A stretch of DNA of 12,774 bases from an uncultured Anaerolineales bacterium (GTDB lineage Bacteria; Chloroflexota; Anaerolineae; Anaerolineales; Villigracilaceae). The translations under genes were made by a program, and so were the position numbers. The DNA is taken from assembly GCA_937928015.1 (NCBI GenBank), contig CALFXA010000126.1, positions 1 to 12,774 on the forward strand, read 5' to 3'. A model generated the notes under the pieces. The model was not told the DNA's origin. It saw only the letters and a list, made by a program, of their open reading frames with translations, and made no database searches. Shown piece by piece: positions 1 to 6,511 of this stretch; position 1 is the first letter of the stretch; each line of letters opens with the position of its first letter.

Positions 1-606
1 CAGGGCTTGCAAGCGTTGACCGATGGCATCGTTCATCTGCATCACCTTCCGCCCAATGACCTTCAACGGCTCATAGATTATCTTGTTCGATTGTCCGACG
101 CGTCGTTTTCCGCGCCCGAGCCGCCGCCCAAGTTCTGCCTGACCCATTACAGAAACTACAAAAGCACATTCGACAATAACGCACCGCTGATCCGACTCTT
201 CGTCCACTACTTCAAGGAGTTGGATTTCTACCGCATGGACTCGCACATGGCGGCGTGGCGGGGTCATAATCTTGAAGGCAATCGCTGGGAAGTCTTCAGC
301 GAAGTGTGGGGCGGGAAGAATAACACGCTCGATAAGATTTTCGACGAGTTATCGTTTCGCGGCATCACACGCGACGAATACGCCAGCATTTTGCAGGAAC
401 TCATCGAGCGCGGATGGATTCAACAGGATGGAGAAATGTATCAACCCGCCAACGAAGGCAAACGCATCCGTGAAGAAGCCGAAGCCTTGACCGACCAATA
501 TTTCTTCGCGCCGTGGTCGTGCTTGAATAAGTCTGAGTTGGAGGAGTTGGCGAGTCTCGCAAGTCAATTACGAGATGGGTTGCGTAAGACAGAAGAACAG
601 AAATGA
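1..606 (+). CDS. Winged-helix-like protein, C-terminal part (5' end outside window)
   Basis: The frame is open to the left edge, so this is probably the C-terminal part of a longer protein. A TTG at 7 could be read as a start but has no Shine-Dalgarno sequence before it. About 200 residues are visible, with no signal peptide or membrane segment. The last third reads like a winged helix: a helix ending ILQELIERGWI, a short wing, then an NEGKRIREEAE helix and the segment FFAPW. This order resembles the C-terminus of the actinobacterial SCO6745-like (MarR-related) helix-turn-helix family. That assignment is from memory and uncertain, and no ligand can be named. The stop overlaps the Nudix start by 4 nt (ATGA, 603-606), which suggests translational coupling. 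Its last codons recur as a remnant at about 3199-3243. Confidence 0.6.
   Translation, partial: QGLQALTDGIVHLHHLPPNDLQRLIDYLVRLSDASFSAPEPPPKFCLTHYRNYKSTFDNNAPLIRLFVHYFKELDFYRMDSHMAAWRGHNLEGNRWEVFSEVWGGKNNTLDKIFDELSFRGITRDEYASILQELIERGWIQQDGEMYQPANEGKRIREEAEALTDQYFFAPWSCLNKSELEELASLASQLRDGLRKTEEQK
546..582 (+). repeat. Direct repeat copy A (3' end of the first gene)
   Basis: This stretch matches 3198-3234 at 33 of 37 positions when read directly. Three of the four differences fall at third codon positions of the first gene's frame, so both copies encode nearly the same peptide (LASLASQLRDGL here, LSSLASQLRDGL there). That pattern points to divergence of two coding copies, not to a non-coding repeat or att site. 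The two copies flank the Nudix, sulfotransferase and decarboxylase genes. Confidence 0.8.
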
Positions 607-1046
607 TCACCGCGCTTGTCTATTGGAACTCAGGTCCCGTCCATCTCCGCTGGGTCCCGCAACCCAACAGGTATGCGGAGCCAGTGACGGCTGTGCATTG
701 CTTCTGTTTTGCAGGTGAAGAACTCATTCTCGTTGACGTGACTGGACGTGGCATCTCCATTCCAGGAGGTCATGTAGAAATTGGCGAGGGTCTGCTGGAT
801 TGCCTGCGGCGTGAGTTGGCAGAAGAGGCATGTGTGACAGTTGATTCGCCAAACTTACTTGGGGCGGTCGAATGTGATCATTCGGTGAACCCTGAGGTTC
901 AACCGAATCTGCGCTATCCGCAACTTAGCAGTCAGTTGCTGTACGTTGGCGCTGTGACACAGATTCTGCCGTTTGTTGGTCGGCATGAGACATCAAAGCG
1001 GATTATGACCCCGGCGGCAGAATGCCTGGAGCGATATCCTGATTAG
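603..1046 (+). CDS. Nudix hydrolase, probably truncated by an early stop
   Basis: A 147-residue Nudix-fold protein, expected to hydrolyse a nucleoside diphosphate linked to another moiety; the substrate cannot be told. The Nudix box spans about residues 56-78: G56, E62, then R70-E71 and E74-E75, the Mg-binding glutamates. The glycine usually found after the EE pair is Cys77. The ATG overlaps the upstream stop (ATGA). After the TAG at 1044 the same frame continues with protein-like sequence to 1166, interrupted once more by a TGA at 1098. The annotated protein therefore probably lacks its native C-terminus. The core fold and all metal ligands are present, so it may still be active; a pseudogene is the alternative. 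Confidence 0.85.
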   Translation: MITALVYWNSGPVHLRWVPQPNRYAEPVTAVHCFCFAGEELILVDVTGRGISIPGGHVEIGEGLLDCLRRELAEEACVTVDSPNLLGAVECDHSVNPEVQPNLRYPQLSSQLLYVGAVTQILPFVGRHETSKRIMTPAAECLERYPD

Positions 1047-1166
1047 GATTCAGTCTTCCAAGCTGCATTTGAGGACGCTCTCTTATGGAAATCTGGCTGA
1101 CACAGCGCACAGTGGAAACAAACCATTGAGCTCTACCTTGAAAACATTGTTGAAAGAATCACTTGA
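1047..1166 (+). pseudogene. Decayed C-terminal extension of the Nudix gene
   Basis: Read in the Nudix frame, the 120 nt after the TAG stop give a plausible Nudix C-terminus: DSVFQAAFEDALLWKSG, a TGA at 1098-1100, then HSAQWKQTIELYLENIVE and a final TGA at 1164-1166. Both parts are amphipathic and helical, share one frame, and end 10 nt before the next start. Two nonsense changes in a once longer protein of about 187 residues explain this best. Stop-codon readthrough is less likely because TAG, TGA and TAA all end other genes here. Nothing else was recognised between 1047 and 1175. Confidence 0.6.
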
Positions 1167-1175
1167 ATAGCAAGA

Positions 1176-2408
1176 ATGGATGATGACATGTTACCTTCTT
1201 ATGCGCCCATGCCGTTACGATATAGGATTCTTGGTTCTCTTGGGTCGCAGGCTGAGAAATTCGGCATTCCGCTTACACGTATGGATGCCCAAACCCTGCA
1301 TGATGCTGCTGAACGTGAAACGGGTCTCAGCGATTTTGGCGACCTATACTATCGTGAAGGGTTGGAGGTTTTGTTGCGCTCCATCGAAAAAGATGCCGAT
1401 CTGCAATTTTTTGGCAGGTTCGGCACCCGCATGGTGATCCTCACCTATCTGAGCCAACGGTTGTTGTTTGTCGAAGCGCAAAAGCGGACTCCTGAGATTT
1501 TCCGTGCAGAGATCATGTCGCCCTTCATCATCGTTGGACTTCCGCGTTCAGGAACAACCATCCTTCATCGAATGTTGTCAGCCGACCCTGACAACGCGGG
1601 GATTCCCATGTGGCGGCTCTATCGTCCTTTTCCGCCCATCGGCAAGAAGGATAACCGTCAGGCAATGACGAGATGGGAACTCCAATTCCGCCGCCCCGTT
1701 TTCCCTGAGATGGATTCGAAACACGTCGTCCGTGAAGATCGGGAGGAGGAATGCATCTGGATGATGGGATTGACCTTCCATGCCATCACCTTCTGGGTGG
1801 TTGCGCCTGTTTCATCCTATGCTGAATGGCTGTTTACGCAAGGGCAGAAAAAATATTACGAGGAATACAGTTTGTTGCTCAAAATTCAACAGCAAGCGAC
1901 GCCAGGCAGACGGTTGGTGTTGAAAGCCCCCGACCATACGCCCAATCTTGATACATTACTTTCCGTTGTCCCGAATGCAAGAGTCATTCATCTGCATCGT
2001 GATCCCACAACCTGCCTGACCAGCGCAAACAGCATGTTCTACTCTGCTCATCGTGCAGTGACCCATGACATCAACCCACAACGGATCGCAGAGATCAACC
2101 AAAAAATGTACACACACTATTTGGTGGGAGGTCAAAGGGCGCGGAGCGTCCCCGGCGTCAACAATGCCGTTCTGGATGTCCAGTACGAGGATCTGATCAA
2201 AGATCCGATGCGGACGGTCAAAGATATTTACGCTCATTTCGGAGTTCCATGGACAGATAAGTGTGAAGAGAACCTTCGAACTTTCCTAAGCCAGAACCCC
2301 AAGGATAAACATGGCGCGCATCACTACGTTCCTGAGCAATTTGGGCAGACCCGTCAGGAACTTAACACATACTTTGCGGCAATCACTACGGATGTGGCGA
2401 AAAAGTAG
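1176..2408 (+). CDS. Sulfotransferase family protein (PAPS-dependent type)
   Basis: This 410-residue protein belongs to the bacterial sulfotransferases of the Sulfotransfer_3 type, which move a sulfuryl group from PAPS to a hydroxyl or amine. The 5'-phosphosulfate loop GLPRSGTT lies at residues 121-128. The 3'-phosphate site follows at about 275-286, starting with Arg275 of HLHRDP and including Ser283 and Ser286. No signal peptide or membrane segment is seen, so a cytoplasmic enzyme is expected. The length is within the usual range for this subfamily and both PAPS motifs are intact. The ATG at 1176 has no strong Shine-Dalgarno; an in-frame ATG at 1188 is an alternative. The acceptor is unknown. 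A decarboxylase-like gene follows 68 nt downstream on the same strand. Confidence 0.85.
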   Translation: MDDDMLPSYAPMPLRYRILGSLGSQAEKFGIPLTRMDAQTLHDAAERETGLSDFGDLYYREGLEVLLRSIEKDADLQFFGRFGTRMVILTYLSQRLLFVEAQKRTPEIFRAEIMSPFIIVGLPRSGTTILHRMLSADPDNAGIPMWRLYRPFPPIGKKDNRQAMTRWELQFRRPVFPEMDSKHVVREDREEECIWMMGLTFHAITFWVVAPVSSYAEWLFTQGQKKYYEEYSLLLKIQQQATPGRRLVLKAPDHTPNLDTLLSVVPNARVIHLHRDPTTCLTSANSMFYSAHRAVTHDINPQRIAEINQKMYTHYLVGGQRARSVPGVNNAVLDVQYEDLIKDPMRTVKDIYAHFGVPWTDKCEENLRTFLSQNPKDKHGAHHYVPEQFGQTRQELNTYFAAITTDVAKK

Positions 2409-2476
2409 AGAATATTGAATTTTTAATCCATTCGCGTCTCGAAGAGTGCAGGATGGGTTGAAGAGAGGATGCTGCA

Positions 2477-3187
2477 ATGAACTTCATTGAAAAAATGATC
2501 TTTGAACCTAAAGGTGGGATGTTTCGCGAGTTTGCAGGGCTTACCACTCATTTCGAGCCTAAGGATATAGCTTTGTATCGGCATCTATTGCCTGAGCAAT
2601 TTGCAATGCCCAGCCAACCCATCGTTGCCATCTTCCTCGCTGATTATTTGCGGGTCTTTCCCTTCCCCATGACCCGCTACCAGGAATGGTCTGTTTTGCT
2701 CAAAACCGAATGGAAAGGAGAGGTGGGCTGGTATTCTGTGACAATGCCGGTCACCAATTGGGTTCCAATGGTTGGAGGACGGTATCTTGGTTTCCCGAAG
2801 TTTGTCATTGAAGAAATCTCTTTAAAGAAAAACGGGGAAAGATGTTCGGCACGAGCCGTGTACAAAGGTACAACCCAACTAACGCTCGAATTTCAGCGAG
2901 GTTTGACTCGCCCGCTTGCCTCATGGGAGAAGGAGTTGGTGGAGAACGAATCGTTCTTCAAGGGGAATACCCATCAATTGGTTCCGCCAGGGCAGGGACC
3001 ACGGGCACAGAAAATCATTATCCGACATGTCGTAAATCCAAAATGGTTGCCAGAGGCTGGAATGATTCGCCTCGAAGCAAATACGAGTGCGTTATGGCAC
3101 GGGCTTGTCCCTGACGAGGGTGAGTTCCCGGGAACATACAACCATTTTGTTGGCGGTTTTAATTTGACCGCCGAGAGACTCACTTAA
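2477..3187 (+). CDS. Acetoacetate decarboxylase-like protein (ADC superfamily)
   Basis: A 236-residue protein of the acetoacetate decarboxylase superfamily, close in length to the clostridial enzyme (244). The motif LGFPKF places the Schiff-base lysine at Lys108. A glutamate at position 70, in RYQEWSVLL, matches the conserved active-site region. The classical enzyme has a second lysine next to the Schiff-base lysine that lowers its pKa; here that position is Phe109. Superfamily members without that lysine often catalyse other reactions such as aldol or dehydratase chemistry, so acetoacetate may not be the substrate. A good Shine-Dalgarno (GAGAGGA, 2463-2469) precedes the ATG. The TAA stop shares one base with an ATG that opens the gene remnant at 3187. 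Confidence 0.8.
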   Translation: MNFIEKMIFEPKGGMFREFAGLTTHFEPKDIALYRHLLPEQFAMPSQPIVAIFLADYLRVFPFPMTRYQEWSVLLKTEWKGEVGWYSVTMPVTNWVPMVGGRYLGFPKFVIEEISLKKNGERCSARAVYKGTTQLTLEFQRGLTRPLASWEKELVENESFFKGNTHQLVPPGQGPRAQKIIIRHVVNPKWLPEAGMIRLEANTSALWHGLVPDEGEFPGTYNHFVGGFNLTAERLT

Positions 3188-3243
3188 TGTGTATAGTGTT
3201 GTCGAGTCTCGCAAGCCAATTGCGGGATGGGTTGAAACGATAA
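3187..3243 (+). pseudogene. Remnant of a paralogue of the first gene (C-terminal tail only)
   Basis: Immediately after the decarboxylase stop, an 18-codon frame reads into LSSLASQLRDGLKR and a TAA at 3241-3243. This matches the C-terminal tail of the first gene (LASLASQLRDGLRK), and nothing upstream of about 3198 resembles that gene. It is best read as the last codons of a duplicated or displaced paralogue. Its stop codon overlaps the AAGGA Shine-Dalgarno of the lipoprotein gene, so that gene may once have followed a full-length copy. An alternative is a real 18-aa peptide, which seems unlikely. Confidence 0.65.
3198..3234 (+). repeat. Direct repeat copy B
   Basis: Second copy of the 37-nt stretch at 546-582. 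Mismatches occur at 3202, 3216, 3222 and 3225. Similarity fades on both sides: upstream lies the decarboxylase 3' end, downstream the lipoprotein leader. Confidence 0.8.
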
Positions 3244-3251
3244 GGAAAAAA

Positions 3252-3830
3252 ATGAAAACTTCAGTCAAATCATGGTTCATTGTCGTGATCGTTCTTGCGC
3301 TGGTGCAGTTTGCTTGCAGTTTCGGCGCGGGGTCGTCGCCAATTGTCCAGCCACCCGCCGCGGCAACAGAAGCGCCATCGAGCGGAGGCGGCGCGCCCAG
3401 CGGAGGGAATGCAAACGCGGGGCAGATCGCCGTCAGCGGCGCGCTCAATAAAATATTCACGGCGGTGCGACCCAGCGTCGGGCAGTTTGGCGCTGACCGC
3501 ATCCGCCTCTATTTGTACGAAGACACGCCCGCCGATCTGAGCCGCACGGGCGACATGCTGACCTTCGACTTCCCCACCGATATTCAGCCAGGTACATACG
3601 ACATTCCCAACTCTGTCGGCGTGGACATGTCCACGATCAACCTTTGGGTAACCTACGGCACAACTGACGGCGTCATCGCCAACTTCCAGAGCGTGAGCGG
3701 CACGTTGACCATCACCGCCGTTGGCGCAACCTACAGCAGACAGTTCCAGTTCACCGCCGCGAATCCCGCGGATGCGTCGCAGACGATCACGGTCACGGGT
3801 TCGTTTGCCGATCTGCCGATCAATCAATAA
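3252..3830 (+). CDS. Putative lipoprotein with low-complexity linker
   Basis: A 192-residue exported protein of unknown function. It starts with a positive n-region (MKTSVK) and a hydrophobic core, followed by Cys22 in VQFAC. The cysteine is a likely lipidation site, although Gln at -3 is unusual for a lipobox. Residues 26-57 are rich in Pro, Ala, Gly and Ser and look like a flexible wall or surface spacer. The remaining ~135 residues are mostly beta-strand-like, with alternating Thr/Val/Phe and many Asp-Gly turns. No catalytic motif was recognised. The ATG at 3252 is preferred because AAGGA (3242-3246) sits just before it; a GTG at 3189 would put 21 residues ahead of the signal peptide and overlap the gene remnant. 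Confidence 0.75.
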   Translation: MKTSVKSWFIVVIVLALVQFACSFGAGSSPIVQPPAAATEAPSSGGGAPSGGNANAGQIAVSGALNKIFTAVRPSVGQFGADRIRLYLYEDTPADLSRTGDMLTFDFPTDIQPGTYDIPNSVGVDMSTINLWVTYGTTDGVIANFQSVSGTLTITAVGATYSRQFQFTAANPADASQTITVTGSFADLPINQ

Positions 3831-3841
3831 TTCGAGACCTT

Positions 3842-3848
3842 AAGGAGG
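3842..3848 (+). promoter_or_regulatory. Near-perfect Shine-Dalgarno of the rubredoxin-DinB gene
   Basis: AAGGAGG lies 7 nt before the ATG at 3856. It is the strongest ribosome binding site on the plus strand of this window and fixes that start. Confidence 0.85.
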
Positions 3849-3855
3849 TTCCCAA

Positions 3856-4713
3856 ATGGAACTTAAATCCACCCTCGTTCAACTTCTTTCCCTCGCGCTT
3901 CGGCTGGAGGGTGAAGGGCAATACAATCCCGCCAAGATCGCCCGTGCACAAGCGGACTCTATGTCTCGCCGCGCCGCGTGGGAATTGAATTTACCGAGCG
4001 ATAAAACGACTCTCGCAGCAGACATCGAACGCGTTGCCGCTTCGCTGGATGACGACGACTTGCAGGCTGCCTTCCGCGCGGGCGCATCCGCCCTGACCTC
4101 GGGGCGGCTCCCGCTCATCCAAGAGATTCCACACCCCTATGTCTGCCGTACCTGCGGACATTTGACTCTTGGCGGCGTCCCCGAAAAATGTCCCGCCTGC
4201 GGCGCGTGGGGAGGGACGTTCCAATGGTTCCCGCCTGTCTACTGGTTGGAGGCGCTTGAACCTACCGAAGCGTTGGAGCAATTGAGAAAGACTCCCCTCG
4301 AAGCCGCCGCGCTGATCGAAGGTCTGACCGAAGAAGCGATGAATCATCCCGCCGAAGACGGCGGCTGGGCAATCCGCAACATCATCTCGCATTTGCGTGA
4401 CGCGCAGGGTGTGATTGCCTTTCGCATTGACCTGTTCCTGAAAGAGGAAAATCCCGTGCTGGAATCGAAGGCGGTCTTTGCCTGGGCAAGAGACGAGAAC
4501 GAACGTCCGCCGTCCACGCGCGAGATCTTCGAAGCGTATCACGCCTCCCGTCGGGAAATGATCGCCAAACTAAAAAAAATTCCCTTAGCCGATTGGTGGC
4601 GGACGGGACAACATGAGGAGTTTGGAGTCGTATCCATCAAACAGCAGGTCAGTTATTTCGCTTCGCACGAGTTGACGCATTTGCCGCAGATCGAACGGCT
4701 GGTAAACAGGTGA
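3856..4713 (+). CDS. Rubredoxin-like zinc/iron ribbon fused to a DinB-like domain
   Basis: A 285-residue protein in three parts. Residues 1-90 are helical and unrecognised. Residues 94-118 form a rubredoxin-type ribbon, CRTC then CPAC (Cys97, 100, 112, 115), like the C-terminal domain of rubrerythrins. Residues 130-285 resemble the DinB/YfiT-like four-helix fold (DinB_2), with candidate metal ligands His179 in ISHLRD and His271/His275 in HELTHLPQIE. DinB-like proteins often bind a divalent metal and some are thiol-dependent transferases; the ribbon may donate electrons or only bind structural zinc. The role here is unknown. The 3' end overlaps or nearly abuts the next small gene, so the two are probably co-transcribed. 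Confidence 0.75.
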   Translation: MELKSTLVQLLSLALRLEGEGQYNPAKIARAQADSMSRRAAWELNLPSDKTTLAADIERVAASLDDDDLQAAFRAGASALTSGRLPLIQEIPHPYVCRTCGHLTLGGVPEKCPACGAWGGTFQWFPPVYWLEALEPTEALEQLRKTPLEAAALIEGLTEEAMNHPAEDGGWAIRNIISHLRDAQGVIAFRIDLFLKEENPVLESKAVFAWARDENERPPSTREIFEAYHASRREMIAKLKKIPLADWWRTGQHEEFGVVSIKQQVSYFASHELTHLPQIERLVNR

Positions 4714-4714
4714 T
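4708..4714 (+). promoter_or_regulatory. Shine-Dalgarno deciding the start of the 99-aa protein
   Basis: AGGTGAT ends 4 nt before the ATG at 4719 and is complementary to the 16S tail. It lies across the upstream stop and favours ATG 4719 over the GTG at 4710, which has no such site. Confidence 0.55.
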
Positions 4715-4718
4715 TGGC

Positions 4719-5018
4719 ATGGAGTACTGGTATTCCAAACCCCTCGGCGATGGGATGTGGGCGCCGATTGCCTGCGCGGAGATCGAAGAGAAATTCCAGC
4801 CGCTATTCGAGTCGACGGGCAAGCCCGTCTCGATGGCGGTGTTCGTGCGGCACGACGAGGGGGACGTGCAATGCGAAGTGACCGCGTTCTTCTCGCCCGC
4901 CGCGGCGGAGGTTGCCAAAATGGTCGAAGCCAACCCATGCGGAAAACCGATTCAAGAAGGGCTGAATCTTCTGGCAGGGAGCGAAGACTGCTGGTCAGCA
5001 TTGTTTGGAAACGTGTGA
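4719..5018 (+). CDS. Small conserved-looking protein of unknown function
   Basis: A 99-residue soluble protein starting MEYWYSKPLGDG. It has no signal peptide, no membrane segment and no motif I recognise. The sequence looks like a single alpha/beta domain: a central strand SMAVFVRH, another CEVTAFFSP, and a helix AAAEVAKMVEA. The ATG at 4719 is chosen for its Shine-Dalgarno; a GTG at 4710 would overlap the previous stop by 4 nt and add three residues. The next gene starts 3 nt after the stop, so it probably belongs to one transcript with the DinB-like and GNAT genes. Confidence 0.65.
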   Translation: MEYWYSKPLGDGMWAPIACAEIEEKFQPLFESTGKPVSMAVFVRHDEGDVQCEVTAFFSPAAAEVAKMVEANPCGKPIQEGLNLLAGSEDCWSALFGNV

Positions 5019-5021
5019 CCT

Positions 5022-5825
5022 ATGGAAAAGATATCTCCACTTAAAGCTGTTGAAGAAAACGCCCTGACCTACTACAGAGGCATTGCCCGCCTGCTGAACG
5101 GTCGCTTCATCGAAGACGAAGAGATTGCCTGGTTCACCACAGGGCGGCAGAGTCTTTATCGTTTCAATGGCGTCCTACGCACGGCGACCCGCGCCGAAAA
5201 ATTGAGCGAACTTGCAGACCCGATCCTTGAAACCTTCCTTTCAAAAAAACTACCCTTCTTCTGGGTGGATTGGCAGGACAACATCGCGCCTGGGCTGGGC
5301 GATTACATCAATTCAAAGAACATTCGGCTGGAGCACCTAAGAGGAATGCCCTGCATGTCACGTGAACTGAACGACCTGCCTGAATCTCCGCTTTCTCCAG
5401 AAGTCGAGATCATGCGCGTCCGATCCCAACAAGACCAAGCGGACTGGTTGAATGTTCTCATGGAAGGGTTTGAAGAGCCAGAACCAAGCCGCCCAGACTT
5501 TCAGCAATATCTTGCCAACTCGCTAGAGGAATCCACGCCCGTGTTTGAACATTTCCTCGCGCGATGGAATGGAGAACCATGCGCAGTCTCAACTGTATTG
5601 CGTGCCGATCATGCAGCAGGGATTTACCATGTCACGACTTTACCCGTCTACCGCGGACATAGATTAGGCACTGCGCTTACCCTCACCGCTATGCAATCCG
5701 CTTCGAAACTTGGATATAAAGAAGCCATCTTGTTTGCCACCCCGTCGGGATTCCCAATTTACGAACGACTTGGATTTGAAACCGTCTCTACAGCCGATGC
5801 ATTCGTTTGGAGCGGAAATGAATAA
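5022..5825 (+). CDS. GNAT family N-acetyltransferase
   Basis: A 267-residue protein whose C-terminal half is a GNAT domain. The acetyl-CoA pyrophosphate loop is YRGHRLGTAL at about residues 210-219, preceded by the strand GIYHVTTLPVY. It is followed by a helix TAMQSASKLGY and the typical ending FPIYERLGFETV. The third loop position, usually Gly or Ala, is Thr217. The first ~125 residues do not show a clear second GNAT motif but may be a degenerate or substrate-binding half. The acceptor is unknown. The start follows the previous stop by 3 nt with only a weak Shine-Dalgarno, so translation is probably coupled. The 108 nt after its stop hold no gene and no clear terminator. Confidence 0.85.
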   Translation: MEKISPLKAVEENALTYYRGIARLLNGRFIEDEEIAWFTTGRQSLYRFNGVLRTATRAEKLSELADPILETFLSKKLPFFWVDWQDNIAPGLGDYINSKNIRLEHLRGMPCMSRELNDLPESPLSPEVEIMRVRSQQDQADWLNVLMEGFEEPEPSRPDFQQYLANSLEESTPVFEHFLARWNGEPCAVSTVLRADHAAGIYHVTTLPVYRGHRLGTALTLTAMQSASKLGYKEAILFATPSGFPIYERLGFETVSTADAFVWSGNE

Positions 5826-5933
5826 CCAGATGTAAACCGAGTTCGGTGTTTCCGATGATTACAAGAAAACGGTAGATCATGCTTGCAAAATACCCAAATA
5901 TTAAAGAATACCGCCACTAACCCAGAACATAGT

Positions 5934-6080
5934 ATGAAACATGATTATCCAACCAGCACCGTCACCTTTCTCTTCACCGACATCCAAGGCAGCACACGCC
6001 TGTGGCAGGAAAAGCCGGAGGCGATGTCTGTTGCGCACGCGCGTTATTTGCGCTCCCTCCTCCACACAGGTCTTTCGTAG
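5934..6080 (+). pseudogene. Truncated class III adenylate/guanylate cyclase (N-terminal fragment)
   Basis: The frame opens MKHDYPTSTVTFLFTDIQGS and runs on STRLWQEKPEAM, the hallmark start of a class III nucleotidyl cyclase catalytic domain. The Asp of FTDI is a metal ligand. Similarity ends after about 35-40 residues and the frame stops at 6078-6080, far short of the ~160-residue domain. The second metal Asp, the dimer arm and any effector domain are missing, so no cyclase activity is possible. No good Shine-Dalgarno precedes the ATG. The break coincides with the start of Cas6-like sequence in another frame, which indicates a deletion or recombination junction at about 6040-6070. Confidence 0.8.
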
Positions 6081-6462
6081 CCTTTGGGAAAGGTGGAACG
6101 CCTTCGCCCCTGAGGCCATGCGGATCCACGAACTTTGGCCTTCATTTGCGAGTGAGTGTATCCTGATCGATGAACTCACGGCGGTCAATACCACTCATTG
6201 GAAGTTTGCCGAAGGTACTCGCGGGGCCGCGACAGGCTTTACTGAGGCAGTCGGCTTTTCATTGATTTCGAAAAGCAAAATCAAGAAATCCTGGCGGGAG
6301 TACTGGGTTGGATCATCAACCGTCCTGCAATCCCTGGCAAGGTTCGCATTTTTCAGCGGGGTCGGCCACCATACCACCATCGGCATGGGTCAGTGTCGGC
6401 CTCTCCCGCCTTTAAATTCGTCTACGCGAAATAGACTACGCCAAGTTTATGTCCATAAATAG
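6064..6462 (+). pseudogene. cas6: Cas6 CRISPR endoribonuclease, C-terminal fragment
   Basis: In a frame different from the cyclase fragment, about 132 residues match the C-terminal part of Cas6, the enzyme that cuts CRISPR precursor RNA within repeats. Marks in order: VFRSLWERWNAFAP, as in the central part of Cas6; a stretch GAATGFTEAVGFSL equivalent to the usual GFxG region; and the glycine-rich loop FAFFSGVGHHTTIGMGQCR, the signature of the family's second ferredoxin-like fold. The N-terminal half is missing and no start codon with a ribosome site is seen (an internal ATG lies at 6118). The fragment should be inactive. No CRISPR repeats or other cas genes are in the window, so this is a relic of a lost or nearby locus. 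Confidence 0.82.
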
Positions 6463-6475
6463 CCATAGACTTGCC

Positions 6476-6505
6476 AAAAAGCCCCACAGGAACATGCCTG
6501 CGAGG
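6476..6505 (-). terminator. Rho-independent terminator of the minus-strand operon
   Basis: On the minus strand a 9-bp stem with two G-U pairs (CCTCGCAGG / CCTGTGGGG, 6-nt loop CATGTT) is followed by C and five T. It begins 6 nt after the stop of the last minus-strand gene and ends the operon before the convergent Cas6 fragment. On the plus strand the stem has no U-tract. Confidence 0.75.
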
Positions 6506-6511
6506 TCTCGT

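Noticed and set aside
546..3234. The 37-nt direct repeat as transposon target duplications or att sites.
   Set aside because: It lies inside coding sequence and its differences are mostly synonymous, which fits paralogous gene tails better; no transposase or integrase lies between the copies.
3270..3827. A 185-codon minus-strand frame opposite the lipoprotein gene.
   Set aside because: The plus strand encodes a clear signal peptide with a ribosome site; the minus-strand product is Arg- and Gly-rich without motifs.
5834..5851. A small inverted repeat around CCGAGTTCGG after the GNAT gene.
   Set aside because: Only 4 bp pair perfectly with a 2-nt loop and no T-run follows, too weak to call a terminator or operator.
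5826..6511. A possible CRISPR array or leader near the Cas6 fragment.
   Set aside because: No regularly spaced repeat of 20-40 nt was seen on either side; only the broken cas6 piece remains.
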